Shown here: in pieces, positions 1 to 10,152 of the stretch
Layout: each line of letters starts with the position of its first letter
Position numbering within the stretch: the first letter of the stretch is position 1
From: Neurospora tetraspora
Lineage: Eukaryota; Ascomycota; Sordariomycetes; Sordariales; Sordariaceae
Reading direction: 5' to 3'
NCBI RefSeq assembly: GCF_033439725.1
Contig: NW_026944388.1
Span: forward strand, 3,782,001-3,846,000
Length of the DNA: 64,000 bases
Made by a program: the position numbers and the translations under genes
The notes under the pieces: model-generated
The model's database searches: none
What the model saw: the letters and a program-made list of their open reading frames with translations, nothing else
Told to the model about the DNA's origin: nothing

Positions 1-65
1 CATCTTGGTCACCTTTCCACCAGCAGCCCTCGCGACTAAGACAGGAGTCATTCAGCCATTCCACC

Positions 66-977
66 ATGACACGAAAGGCATCCGCACCCGAAAACAACCA
101 CTATGGCAACAGCAACAACAACTCCCCACCACCCAAGGGATCACAAACTCCATCAAACTCACAGCAAGGCGGTTCTCCAAGGCAGGAATCCCGGCCCATG
201 AGCATATCCAATCTCATAAGCACCGACAATACCAGAAACACACGGAACCCGGTCCCCCCACCACCCTCAGGCAAAAAGACCGACTACCAAATATCCGTCC
301 GCCAACAGCCCTTCGCCGCCCGCAGCTGCGGCTTCGGCGAGCGCGACCGGCGCGTCATCGACCCGCCGCCCATTGTGCAACTGACCATTCACAACGATAC
401 CCTCTCACGCGAAGAGCTCAGCCGCCTCCTGCGGCACCAATTCAGCGTCATCCACTGCAGCATCTGGGACGAGACGGGCGTCAAGGACATGAGCAGCATG
501 CCCGAGGACTTCCGACAGCAGCGACGTTTGATGGGGACGTTGGTTGCGTCCCCCTTTGTCGGGTTGGATGAGAACGGGGAGGAGGGCTGTTTCTTTTGTT
601 TCCCCGACCTGAGCTGTCGTACACCGGGGATTTTTAGGCTGAAGTTTGCGCTGGTGGTGCTGGACCCCGCGAGGATGATGGCGGGCGATAGAAGCAGTAT
701 TGTCGCCACGGCGATGAGCGAGCCGTTTCAGGTGTATAATGCGAAGGATTTTCCGGGGATGAAGGCTAGTACGCCGTTGACGAAGAGACTCAAAGAGCAG
801 GGGTGTTTGATTAGTATTAAGAAGGGGAATGAGAAGGGGGGTTCCGGGGGTGGGGGTAAAGGTGAGAGGGAGGAGAGTGGGGAGGAGGATGAGGGGAGGG
901 ATGAGGAGGATGTGGAGGAGAGCGGGAGGGGAGGAGGGAGGAAGGGGAGGAAGAGGCAGAAGAGGGGGTCTTTGTGA
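66..977 (+). CDS. velC: Velvet-domain regulator, VelC-like
   Basis: This single open frame encodes 303 aa. Velvet proteins are fungal nuclear regulators that bind DNA as homo- or heterodimers and control sporulation and secondary metabolism. Residues 1-72 are low-complexity (Asn/Gln/Ser/Pro). The velvet fold covers about 74-253, with the hallmark stretch RSCGFGERDRRVIDPPPIVQL at 86-106 (read in two halves) and the closing block STPLTKRLKEQG at 235-246. The tail after 255 is Gly/Glu-rich and ends in a basic cluster (RKGRKRQKR, near the C-terminus) that could act as a nuclear signal. The closing block resembles VelC more than VelB or VosA, but that subgroup call is from memory. The ATG at 66 is the first in this frame; only 65 bases precede it, so an upstream exon outside the window cannot be excluded. 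Family certain, subgroup fairly likely. Confidence 0.85.
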   Translation: MTRKASAPENNHYGNSNNNSPPPKGSQTPSNSQQGGSPRQESRPMSISNLISTDNTRNTRNPVPPPPSGKKTDYQISVRQQPFAARSCGFGERDRRVIDPPPIVQLTIHNDTLSREELSRLLRHQFSVIHCSIWDETGVKDMSSMPEDFRQQRRLMGTLVASPFVGLDENGEEGCFFCFPDLSCRTPGIFRLKFALVVLDPARMMAGDRSSIVATAMSEPFQVYNAKDFPGMKASTPLTKRLKEQGCLISIKKGNEKGGSGGGGKGEREESGEEDEGRDEEDVEESGRGGGRKGRKRQKRGSL

Positions 978-1216
978 ACTTTTTTTCGGTTCGGCTTTTC
1001 GGTTTCTTCCCGATTTTCACCTATGTTACGGCTCATGACACGCTATATACCCATTTCCCTATTTCTTCTCTATCTAGGGTTTTCAAACGATATCATTTCA
1101 CCTCGTCGAAAAGCGGTTTGAACAACAGGTTGGCTTTTTGGTTTCAAAAAAGCGAAGAGCTTCTTTTGGTTCATAAGCTCTGCTTCCCCACAATTTTTAT
1201 CAATCATCACTTAACA

Positions 1217-1287
1217 GCGCCAGTGGTTTAGTGGTAAAATCCATCGTTGCCATCGATGGGCCCCGCGTTCGATTCGCGGCTGGCGCA
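1217..1287 (+). tRNA. tRNA-Gly (anticodon GCC), no intron
   Basis: The 71-nt sequence folds as a cloverleaf. The acceptor stem pairs GCGCCAG with CTGGCGC. The anticodon arm CATCG/CGATG carries loop TTGCCAT, so the anticodon is GCC. The T arm contains the B-box GCGTTCGATTCGC, and A is the discriminator base. The A-box TGGTTTAGTGG is intact and a TTTT run four bases downstream can serve as the Pol III terminator. CCA is not encoded, as expected for a eukaryote. Confidence 0.97.
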
Positions 1288-2319
1288 AATCTTTTGCATT
1301 TTTTTCCAACCCTTCTTATCCCTCTTTAGTAGTCTCCTTCACTTTCCCTTTTTCTCCTTCCCGCTTGTTGTTCGAATCAGCCTTTTTTGGGGAGAGGAAG
1401 GAAGGATGGCCGGGTTACGATACCCTAATTTTTCTTTCCCTTATCATGGAAGGAAGGATCCAGAGGAAATGGGGTGAATAGGGAAAGAGCAACAGGTTGT
1501 GCATGGATAACTGAAATTGGTAAATTACCTCTATTTCTGCTTCTAGGCACCAAAAGCAACAAGGGAAGGAGCAAGTTGGTGGGATTCTGGAGTTGGTTCA
1601 CAGATCTTCTGGCTCCATCTCTAATTTTGGCTTCTTGGTGGAAACCTATCATCGATGGGGGGCTTTGTCTGATCATGCCCTGGATACCGACAACTCAGAG
1701 GAAGAAATAACAAGAGAGAGCACGGACAAGGCATCAGGATCAGAGAGTGATAACGCATGTCACGCCTCACCAAGCTCATTGGCATCTGGGGTTATCGTCT
1801 AGGGGAGCTACTAGGCTCCATTCCGCCTTCCCTTTTCATCACCAAGCTTTACAACTGCTGGTCACATTTGTTGGAGACAGCTGTTGGAGACATGTGAAAG
1901 GGAAAGGTGAGATAATTCAAGTGTGCGTTTTACCAAAGTACTTATCATCTACCAGGTACCGGCATACTATGATCACCAGACCCGTTACCTTGCTTTTGAT
2001 GTTTGTGATCATGATGCTCTGTGGGCGGCTGGGTTAAGCAGGCACGCAGTGTCTTATCAACTTTGACTTCGAAATAGACTCAACTGCAGTCTGCACACCT
2101 CTATCACTTACCCGGCTACCCGGCTACCCAGCTGCCCACCCAGTTACCTACCCAGCTACTTACTTACTTACATACACCTGCCTTTTTCACTCCATCTGTC
2201 CGAAGCCCATCTAGTGTTTCCGTAGATGGTATTGGTTCCCAAACAAAACTCCAGTTACTCTAGTCACTCTAGTCACTCTAGCCCAAGCAGCTACGATGCG
2301 AGGTATGTCTCACCTTTCT

Positions 2320-2332
2320 CCCCCCCCCCCCC
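2320..2332. repeat. Poly-C run (13 nt)
   Basis: Uninterrupted C13 in the intergenic region; G13 on the other strand. Confidence 0.9.
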
Positions 2333-3028
2333 AATTTCATGATCTTCAGGGTATGCCCAAATCCGACCTTTCTTTCTGAGTCCACTAGGTTAAGTAAATC
2401 ATCACAAAGCGCAAGATTCGATATGTGTATGGGCTTTGGCGGGGGGTTATTATTGAAGCGTTGTCGTTGCTTTTGCGGGCTAGAGCCCTCTTCCATCAGT
2501 ATCTCATGTCGATCTTCGCCTATTTCGTGGGTTAGGCTTGATACAATCTTGGGAGCTTGGGGATTCGGGGTAGGTAGGGGTTGGTGAATGTTTGTGTAAC
2601 CATGACTACACTACCAGGACAACCTATGTACATTGTACAAGAACCTTGCAAGCCTGACTACCAGTTACTGACACCGATCGTGATAGCGATGGGGAGGATG
2701 GATGGATCGGGGTGGTAGGCAGAGAAGGGACGGGACGGGAATGAGGCGGGGAGTGATGAGATGGGCAGGTACGTAGTCAATCAGAGAGAGAGATTGATGA
2801 GAGAGGAGGACCAAGGGGGTACAATGGGAGGAGGAAACGGGGGTGATGATGGCGATGAACAGCTGGAGGGACATGAGGAAGGGTAAGATGAGTGCTTGAG
2901 TGGTGAGCAAGCGGTACTTGTCTCGTAGAGGTCTCACTAGCAAATCGTTTTGCTCATGATAGAGGAGATGGTATCAATGGTCTGTATTTTGTAGCCTCCA
3001 TCCATCATGACCCAGAGGCAGCAGTCGT

Positions 3029-3046
3029 CCCCCCCCCCCCCCCCCC
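3029..3046. repeat. Poly-C run (18 nt) in a 3' flank
   Basis: Uninterrupted C18 that starts 35 bases beyond the stop of the leftward gene ending at 3081. In that transcript it would read as G18 in the 3' UTR. Confidence 0.9.
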
Positions 3047-3080
3047 GGCGAATACACCCGGGGCAGACTCCTTTGCTGTT

Positions 3081-4547
3081 CTAGTATTTCGGCTTGAGAT
3101 CGGCAAAGATTGGACCGGTCTGCTTCTGCGTGTCATCATCTGATTTCCCCCTGCCTGCGATCTCAGCCCATTCCTTAGCAGCCAGTTTATACGCCTCCCT
3201 CTCCATCTTGGAAAGCCCAGGCTCATCCATTCTCGTCTTGCAAAGGCGCTCCAATTTCATGGCCGCCTTCCTTTCGCCGCCTTGCGCCGCTCTCTTCAAC
3301 CGCAGCTCCGCCTCCTCATTGAAGAGTCGCATAGCCTCAGTCAGAGCCTCAACATCCTCACCCTTGTAAAAGTCCATAAAGGCATCCGACAACTCAAGCC
3401 CTTCTTCCCCGCCACTCTTGATCCAGTCATCAAGCTTTTCAGCCTCAAACTGCATCAAAACCGCCAGCGCATAGTGCCCTTGCTCCTGATCCAGCTCGTC
3501 GGCCGCGATCCGCAGCTCCTCGACGGCTGCGCTGGTTTGCTTCATCATCGCCAGCGCCATCCCCTTCCTGACGCGGTACATGCCCTCCCACGTCCAGAGC
3601 GGCACGCGCGCGGGCTGCTTGTCCAGCGGCAACAGCCGCATGAGCATCTCTTGCCTGCGCAGCGCGTACGCGCCGGTCTCCTTGCGGACCACCAAGCCCA
3701 GCATCATCTCCTTCATACCGCTGAAGAAGCTCAAGGTTCTGACCAGGAACGGGAGTCTTTCACTCTTGCCGCCTGATTCCAAGGCGTGGAAGACAAGCGG
3801 CTCGACCTTGTACCGTCCCGGACTCCGCTTGTAGCCGTCCATGGCCTTGTTCAGGTACATCATCGCGATCTCGGGCCTCTTGGGATCCCACAGCTCGACG
3901 GCCTTCCAGGTGCAGGCGTTGGCGTCGCCCTTGTTCAGCAGCTCCTGGTACTTGGTCTGGATGTAGCGGTACGTCTCGCTCTTGGGGTCGCGGCGGCGGG
4001 CGATGTGCTCAAAGTAGCGGTACAGCGTCAGGATGGCGGGCGGGTAGTTGAGCGTGGACAACATGTGCAGGATGTGCATGCCCATTTGCCAGAACGCGGG
4101 CACCTCGAAGTGCGGGTGGATGAGCAGGAAACCGCAGTAGTAAAGGCGCGAGACGGGGAAGTAGTCCTCGCGCATCATACGCGTCTTCCACGTCGACTCG
4201 TGCTTGACGGCCACGCACATGTAGGCGAGGAGAGTCTCGATGCAATCTTGCGCGGTCATGTTGGGCGTCTGGAGGTGGGAGATGAGGAATTCCCATTGTT
4301 CAAAGGTGGGGCCTTCGTACTTTTCGAAATAGGGACCGGTTTCAGTTCTTCTTCGCTGGATTTTGGCGGCTTTGGCGTATGAACGTCGTTGCTGTGATGC
4401 CGGTTGGCTATGGCTGCTTGGCGAGCTCGATGAGGATGGTTGGTGCGATGGTATCGACGCCCATACATGATGAAGCGCAACTGGCGACACTGGTTGTAGA
4501 GATGAAAGGCGACATGTTTGCCGCACCAGAGCCCGGGATCTGTGCAT
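3081..4547 (-). CDS. Conserved-looking mitochondrial helical-repeat protein, function unknown
   Basis: The ATG at 4547 opens a 488-aa frame with no intron; upstream in-frame codons are non-ATG, so this start is preferred. The first 65 or so residues are rich in Arg, Ser, Gln and Pro and nearly free of acid, as in a mitochondrial presequence, with RRSYAKAAK near the likely cleavage region. The remainder (about 80-470) is predominantly helical, with regularly spaced Ala/Leu/Tyr patterns typical of TPR or Sel1-like repeats, and has no membrane span or catalytic motif that I can recognise. I do not recognise the family. It lies head to head with the Utp16-like gene across 0.7 kb. A role in mitochondrial translation or respiratory-complex assembly would be a guess. 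Confidence 0.8.
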   Translation of the reverse strand: MHRSRALVRQTCRLSSLQPVSPVALHHVWASIPSHQPSSSSSPSSHSQPASQQRRSYAKAAKIQRRRTETGPYFEKYEGPTFEQWEFLISHLQTPNMTAQDCIETLLAYMCVAVKHESTWKTRMMREDYFPVSRLYYCGFLLIHPHFEVPAFWQMGMHILHMLSTLNYPPAILTLYRYFEHIARRRDPKSETYRYIQTKYQELLNKGDANACTWKAVELWDPKRPEIAMMYLNKAMDGYKRSPGRYKVEPLVFHALESGGKSERLPFLVRTLSFFSGMKEMMLGLVVRKETGAYALRRQEMLMRLLPLDKQPARVPLWTWEGMYRVRKGMALAMMKQTSAAVEELRIAADELDQEQGHYALAVLMQFEAEKLDDWIKSGGEEGLELSDAFMDFYKGEDVEALTEAMRLFNEEAELRLKRAAQGGERKAAMKLERLCKTRMDEPGLSKMEREAYKLAAKEWAEIAGRGKSDDDTQKQTGPIFADLKPKY

Positions 4548-5268
4548 GACTGGATGTGAAAGGGTTGTGAGCCTTGAGCTCACTTTGACTGAGGTGAGTT
4601 GAAGGAGGTGAAGTGAGGTTAAAGTGTGGTGGAGAATATGGGACTGTTGATGTTCGGGTACCTAGCTGTTAGTGTATCCGGTAGTACCGTACCTCTACCT
4701 GTTAGATATGTTCCTGCTTTGGTCTACAAACCCACCATACAGACGGTATTAGCCCATAATCGTAACTGGGATAGGCCAATAAATTGTGACCGTAATAGAT
4801 ATGAAAAAAAGGGTATATCTGTGGTATCGAACAGTTGTGAGCATCAGAGTAGAACACCGGAGTACAGAGACGCAGGTAGCGGTGCGAGGGAAATTGTTAG
4901 TGCTCCTCGACGTTGGATTTGGTGTTGTTTACGCCTCTGCAGGGGGGTGTGCTGAATACAAGAAGAGGGTCAGGAACCGCAAGCGCAATCAATTGAGCCA
5001 ATCAGGAAGCTTTGAGACTGCCACCAGACCCTGTTCGGCCGAAAAAAAGTGTGAATTGGAGAAAGTTCAAACCTTCGAATTGCGAACCCTTTTGGTCCCT
5101 TCACTTGAGATTCCCGTCCTCATATCGCCTCATCCGAACCACTTCTTTTTTTTTTTTTTTAAGTTTTCCCAAGAACTGGAATTTCAGTTCACACACAATT
5201 CTTGACAAGAAAGTCGGATTTTCAAAAAGCCGTACTTCAGAGAAATCTTGCCACGGCGCATCATCAAA
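4548..5268. promoter_or_regulatory. Divergent intergenic region
   Basis: This 0.72-kb gap serves the starts of the leftward mitochondrial-protein gene and the rightward Utp16-like gene. It carries an uninterrupted T15 tract at 5146-5160, about 110 bases before the Utp16 ATG. Poly(dA:dT) tracts of this kind commonly exclude nucleosomes from fungal promoters. No gene is seen. Confidence 0.5.
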
Positions 5269-6373
5269 ATGGCACCAAGGACTCGAGGCCAAACAGCAAG
5301 GGAGAACTCCCCCGAAAAGGCTGCTGCCACTCCCGCAAAGGCACCTCGTGCAACCAAGGCTGCGGCCAAGAAGAACACCCCCAGGAAGACTGCTTTGAAG
5401 AGGGCGGCTGAGATTGTAGAGACTGAGCAGGTGGAGGTTGAGAGCACGGTTCAGACACCCTTGAAGGAGTCATCGACAGAATCCTCCGTCTCGATCAGGA
5501 GTACCAAGCACGTCGAGATCGAGATCCCTATCCCAACATCGGCCGCCAAGACACAGGACCCTGATACAACAATGGAAGGAGAATCGCAACTATTCCAGAC
5601 CCCAACCGAGCAGCCGCGGGGAAAGCACATCACATTTGACGAAAGCGAGCAGGAGGAGTTTGTCACGCCAAGAGAGGCGCCGGCTGTCAACCCGTTGGAA
5701 GAGAGCTTGAAGGCGAAGAAGGAAGAGCAGAAGCAAAGTGAGGAGGATTCGGAAGAGGAGGACAGTGACGACGAAGCTCCTGAGGCGGTCTCTACTAATG
5801 CGGCTCAGGCCAAATCTTTGGAGGCTGAGAAGGCTGCCCAACGGGCCGCCGAGCAGTAAGTCACTATGCGGTACCGCGGGATGTGGTGATTGAGACATGA
5901 TTCTGACAAGTTACTACAGGAAAGCTGCTGCGGAGAAGAAGAGACGCCAAGAGCGCGATGCCATCCTCAAGGAGCAAGCAAAGTCCAAGAAGCGCGCCGC
6001 CAAGAAGGTTGAGCAACCGAGTGAGGACGAAGCCGAGTCAGAGGCTGAGGAGGATGCTGCGGCGGCATTGCCCGAGAAGAGGAAGCGGGAGATCCCGAAG
6101 CTGCTTCCCCTTGAGCTTTTGGAGTCTGACGATGAAGACGACGAGGCTCCTCAGAGGTCAGATTCAGCCGATGGAGCTAAGAGGAGAAAGGTGGTTCGTG
6201 AAGCCAAGGGTCCCAAGGACGAGAAGGTCGGTTCGACAGTGTTCAGAGTTGTGCCGAACAACACAAACCAGAGCCTGGCGCCCAAGGTGAAGAGGCAAGC
6301 GTTGAACCTCAAGGAGACCCTCCTGCTCCGAAACAGGAAGCCGCAAGTGAAGAGCGGGTTCTTTAGGCGGTAA
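5269..6373 (+). CDS. U3 snoRNA-associated protein, Utp16/Bud21-like
   Basis: Exons 5269-5855 and 5920-6373 join across a 64-nt intron (donor GTAAGT, acceptor TACAG) to give 346 aa. The ATG at 5269 has a good context (ATCAAAATGG). The N-terminal half is a disordered, acidic and basic charged region with SDDE-type clusters. The middle, around the splice junction, is an Ala/Lys/Glu helix. The last 45 residues carry the feature I associate with the small-subunit-processome protein Utp16/Bud21: VGSTVFRVV, then RQALNLKETLLLRNRKP and a terminal KSGFFRR. Known family members bind the U3 snoRNP and help process the 18S rRNA precursor in the nucleolus. The assignment depends on the C-terminal block only. 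Confidence 0.75.
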
Positions 6374-7190
6374 GCTGCGACGTGCAGATCGTGGGAGAGG
6401 ACTGAGGAAGTGAAAGAACGAGGCGGACAACTTACACGTGTACAACCCGACGATATCTCATTCCGCTGGTGATCAACAATAGCGATCACACTGTTCCTGG
6501 CGGTGGTAGGAACTCGAGAGCCGAGCGGACGAGCGGACAGGAAGTTGGCACAACAAGGACTCCAGTGTCATTAGTCGGACGCAGGTACAGCGATCCACAA
6601 CTGGATGGAGATATGACGAAACAAGGGTCCCAGTTAATGATACCAAACCACCAAAAGTAAACACACCTTTAGCCGAGTCCCGTTTTGAACATTGTCTCGT
6701 GAAAGTGGTGTTATTTGCTTCTGAAAGATGAAGGTTTCTGATATGCTGAATCGCAGATGTATCTGGCTTAAAGTGGTGCCATAGAAGAACTTGCAGCTTG
6801 GAACCACCATTGACAGCAGCGACAATCGGACCTTCTCGCAACTGGATCCCACCCGCCAAGCAACCATTCACGCGAAAACCTCAAGGAACGACAACCAGCT
6901 CCGGGTTGGGAATCGCACGTGTGACAGGCTCTGGTGCCCTAAACTTGCAGATGATAATCCACTTTTACGTCTGATGCCTCCGCCCTAGCTACCTACCGAG
7001 TCCCGACCCCTCTTCCAGCGACATAAGGTACAAGAGGTACGTGATCCCACTTGGTCCCGTCCCATCTCGAGCTCTGTTTCCAACTTCCACTCCAACATCA
7101 CATCATCACAACTTTGACATCTGCTTCTGCTTCCTGCAACCCCCTAGATACTCCCTTTTATAATACTATCAAACAAACAAATCGCCCAAA
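6374..7190. other. Intergenic: utp16-like 3' flank and tpi promoter
   Basis: No gene is seen. The last 150 bases are CT- and CA-rich leader sequence before the tpi ATG, as is common upstream of highly expressed Neurospora genes. Confidence 0.5.
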
Positions 7191-8219
7191 ATGGCTCGCA
7201 AGTTCTTCGTCGGCGGTAACTTCAAGATGTGCGTCAATTCCCAATCCCAGAGCTGAGGGGAGCTTCCCCAACACTTTTACCCCGCCATTACCATCATCAT
7301 CGCATCCCGTCATATGTCACGAAAACCCCCGCGGTAATGACTCGGTCGGCTAACCAAACAAACCGCTATTTCCAGGAACGGGACCCGGAAGGATCTCAAG
7401 GCCATCGTTGACAACCTTAACAATGCCCAATTGGACCCCAACGTCGGTATGTTTGCAACGCCAGAGCAAGAACTGGGGGAATCAGCAACATAATGCTCAA
7501 TGCTGACCACAACATAAACAGAGGTCGTGATCGCCCCTCCCGCCCTCTACCTTGAATTCGTCAAGCAGAACCTCACCAAGCCCAACATTGAGGTCGCCGC
7601 CCAGAACGTCTTCAACAAGCCTAACGGCGCCTTCACCGGCGAGATCAGCGTCTCGCAGCTCCAGGATCTCGGCATCAAGTGGACCCTCCTCGGCCACTCT
7701 GAGCGCCGCAACGAGCTCGGCGAGTCGGACGAGTTCGTCGCCTCCAAGACCAAGTTCGCCCTCGACAACGGCATCTCGGTCATCTGGTGCTGCGGCGAGT
7801 CCAAGGACACCCGCCAGGCCGGCGAGACCATCAAGTTCGTTGAGAACCAGCTCGCCGCTCTCGCCAAGGAGATCAACGACTGGAAGAACGTCGTCATCGC
7901 CTACGAGCCCATCTGGGCCATCGGTACCGGCCTCGTCGCCACCAAGGAGCAGGCCCAGGAGGTCCACGCCTCCATCCGCAGCTGGCTCAAGCAGAACGTC
8001 AGCGAGAAGGTTGCTGAGGAGACTCGCATCCTCTACGGTGGCTCTGTCAACGCCAAGAACTGCAAGGACCTTGCCAAGGAGGAGGACATTGACGGTTTCC
8101 TTGTTGGCGGTGCCAGCTTGAAGCCCGAGTGTGAGTACACGCCATTGTTGCAACGAGATGAAGAAAGATGGCTAACATGATGATACGCAGTCGTCGACAT
8201 CATCAACTCCAAGCAGTAG
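7191..8219 (+). CDS. tpi: Triosephosphate isomerase
   Basis: Four exons (7191-7228, 7376-7446, 7522-8130, 8191-8219) give 248 aa, the normal length for the enzyme. It interconverts dihydroxyacetone phosphate and glyceraldehyde 3-phosphate in cytosolic glycolysis and gluconeogenesis. The active-site residues are all present with standard numbering: Asn10 and Lys12 in VGGNFKMNG, His95 in LLGHSERR, the catalytic Glu in AYEPIWAIGTG (which includes loop 6), and the phosphate-binding YGGSV. The first intron interrupts the codon for Met13, right after the catalytic lysine. Third codon positions are strongly C-biased, consistent with high expression. The ATG follows a CAAA context. Nothing is missing or broken. 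Confidence 0.98.
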
Positions 8220-8794
8220 GCTACCTGCCCATAAAAGTTTCATAGCTTTATAACAACCGCACGTCTTGTCAGCGCATAGGGGGCTGACATCTGCGGAATT
8301 ATATAGGCTGGGAAACGGTGTTGAGAACAAGGCTAAAATATAAAAAAAGTTAAATGTCCTATATGTGTTTCAGTTGGGGATCGAAAAAGGGACTATGTGC
8401 TTCCTGTAGTCTGTTTATGACTTCCCTGTGACACTAATCACCGTAACTCTTTATGATTCCTCCACTCGCTCTCCTCAGATGTTCACCACAAGTTCCAGCG
8501 TTGACAGTCGATCACCAGGAACCACAGGATAATGTCTGATGCTTGGAAACTGGGAGAATCCATCATCGGAACTTGATAAATCTGGAGAGCGACTTCAGAA
8601 CAACCATGTAACCAATCGTACTCCTTGATACTGCCAAAAACTTTTTGATGTCCTTATTCATATTCATACATTCCACATGGTATATACAATCGACCCAACA
8701 ACCGAGCCAAGCCAGCCAGCTACCAAACCAGCACCGGCTCAGCACCGGCGTAGCCCACCTCCAACATTCCCCAACACCAAACACAACCAACGCC
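8220..8794. other. Convergent intergenic region (tpi / mrpl51 3' ends)
   Basis: No gene is seen; it holds the facing 3' flanks of tpi and mrpl51. Confidence 0.5.
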
Positions 8795-9536
8795 TTATAC
8801 AACCAAGCCCTGCCCGTGATAAGGCGACCAGACGCCTCTGACACTGGGGTTCGTGCTGGTGACGGGCTTCTTGAACTTCTGGGGCTTCTCGCCGCTCGCG
8901 TCCCGGAGGAGCTCCGCCTTCTTGAGGATCTCCAGCGGCTCCATGTTGCGCACGCAGATGGCCTTGGTGCGCCCGTTGATGTAGTGGCCCATGATGATCG
9001 GGTGCTTGGCGGGCCGGGGGGAGACGACGAACTCGATCTGAGGGTTGGCGGCGGCGAATTTGGGGAGGAGGGATTTGATGAAGCCGCTGTGGGTGAGAGA
9101 GGGGAGGACGTGGTTAGTAACTGGGGCAGTATGGGGGGAGGAGGAGAGACTTCGAGGAGAGTTGGGGGTTTGCAAAGGTGGTATGGAGCGAGGGCGACGT
9201 AGGAGGACGTGAAAGTCTTGGTCTTGGATGATGAGGATGGTGGTGTCGAGGACGTATGGAGGATAGGACTCGGTAGGTAGGTAGGGAGAGTATTCGATCG
9301 GAAGGGATAATGCTGCTGCTGTCATGTCGAAGGATCGTGAACGTACTTCATGCCCCGGGAGCTGCCAGCCCAGTCACTGTAGTGGATGTCCAACTTCTTG
9401 CACTGCAAGACGAATGCGCCGACGCCATTCTACCAACGATTAGCAACTTTTCTTGATTAGTGTAATTGCTCAGGGCTGTTGTCTAACTACTTACACGGCC
9501 GGCAGAGGAGATCTGCGTCAATGCTTTTATCGTCAT
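8795..9536 (-). CDS. mrpl51: Mitochondrial large-subunit ribosomal protein L51 (mL43)
   Basis: Exons 9495-9536, 9347-9429 and 8795-9086 (minus strand) join to 138 aa, about the size of yeast Mrpl51. The N-terminus MTIKALTQISSAGR followed by NGVGAFVLQCKKLDIHYSDW and GSSRGMN matches the L51/S25/CI-B8 thioredoxin-like domain. The C-terminal part keeps the family blocks HPIIMGHYINGRTKAICVRN and SSVRG-type VRGVWSPYHG. It is a structural component of the mitochondrial 54S subunit. Like its homologues it has no obvious cleavable presequence. The second intron (260 nt) is long, and much of it stays open in frame with exon 3 (see findings). It shares a 0.6-kb head-to-head promoter with the U1-70K gene. 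Confidence 0.95.
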
Positions 9537-10152
9537 TGTTGTTGTGATGCTCTTCTTCGTCGCCGCCGTCCTCGCCTTGCAACAAGTCCGAGTCCACCAG
9601 GGTTCACGATCCGGAGGGTGCGACTTGAACTTCTGCCAGACTCCCGCCCGTCGCGCGCCGGCACGGCACTGGGGGACCCACCCACTGCAAAAGCGGTCGG
9701 CAGAATTTCATTGCGATTCCACCCCTCATTGGGTGTGTGCGTAGTGATAAAGATGAAGGGTGCACGGTCCCTCTTTCGCAATGGTCAAGCGCGCGAGAGC
9801 TGGAGCAAGAGCTGCGAGGCTGCCAGTGGACGACACAGCAACAACGGTCGCCCAAACTGGACAGGGCCCTTGCTGCTCCCGCCTCCCGCCCTCTCTCTTT
9901 CTGTCAAGCAAAGTCGCGAATGCGGTTTTGACGTTTCTCGCAACCCGACAACACCACATTATCGCCATCACGAGCTTTGGCAAATAGTAACAGCGTTAAA
10001 GCTTGGTTATTGAACTGTTCTCGCCCGGCTTTCTGAACAGCGGATAAAACGACAGACGACATTTCCTGGTTTCCGACCGACATATTTCATTCGACGACAA
10101 ATAAGATCAACCACAACACCAACAACCAGCTACAGCGACACGTGAAGCGGCA
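9537..10152. promoter_or_regulatory. Divergent promoter region (mrpl51 / U1-70K)
   Basis: This 0.6-kb region lies between two divergent housekeeping genes. No ORF or RNA gene is supported. Confidence 0.5.

Larger units (their letters stand above)
1288..3080. other. Intergenic, no gene seen
   Basis: No open frame here looks protein-like and no tRNA B-box is visible. The stretch holds the tRNA-Gly terminator, a degenerate CCCAGCTAC-type repeat (about 2105-2165), three copies of a 9-mer GTCACTCTA-like unit near 2255-2282, and two C-runs listed separately. The right end is the 3' flank of the leftward mitochondrial-protein gene. Confidence 0.6.

Noticed and set aside
7497-8153. 218-codon antisense frame opposite tpi
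   Set aside because: Same codon-bias shadow; it overlaps exactly the highly biased third exon.
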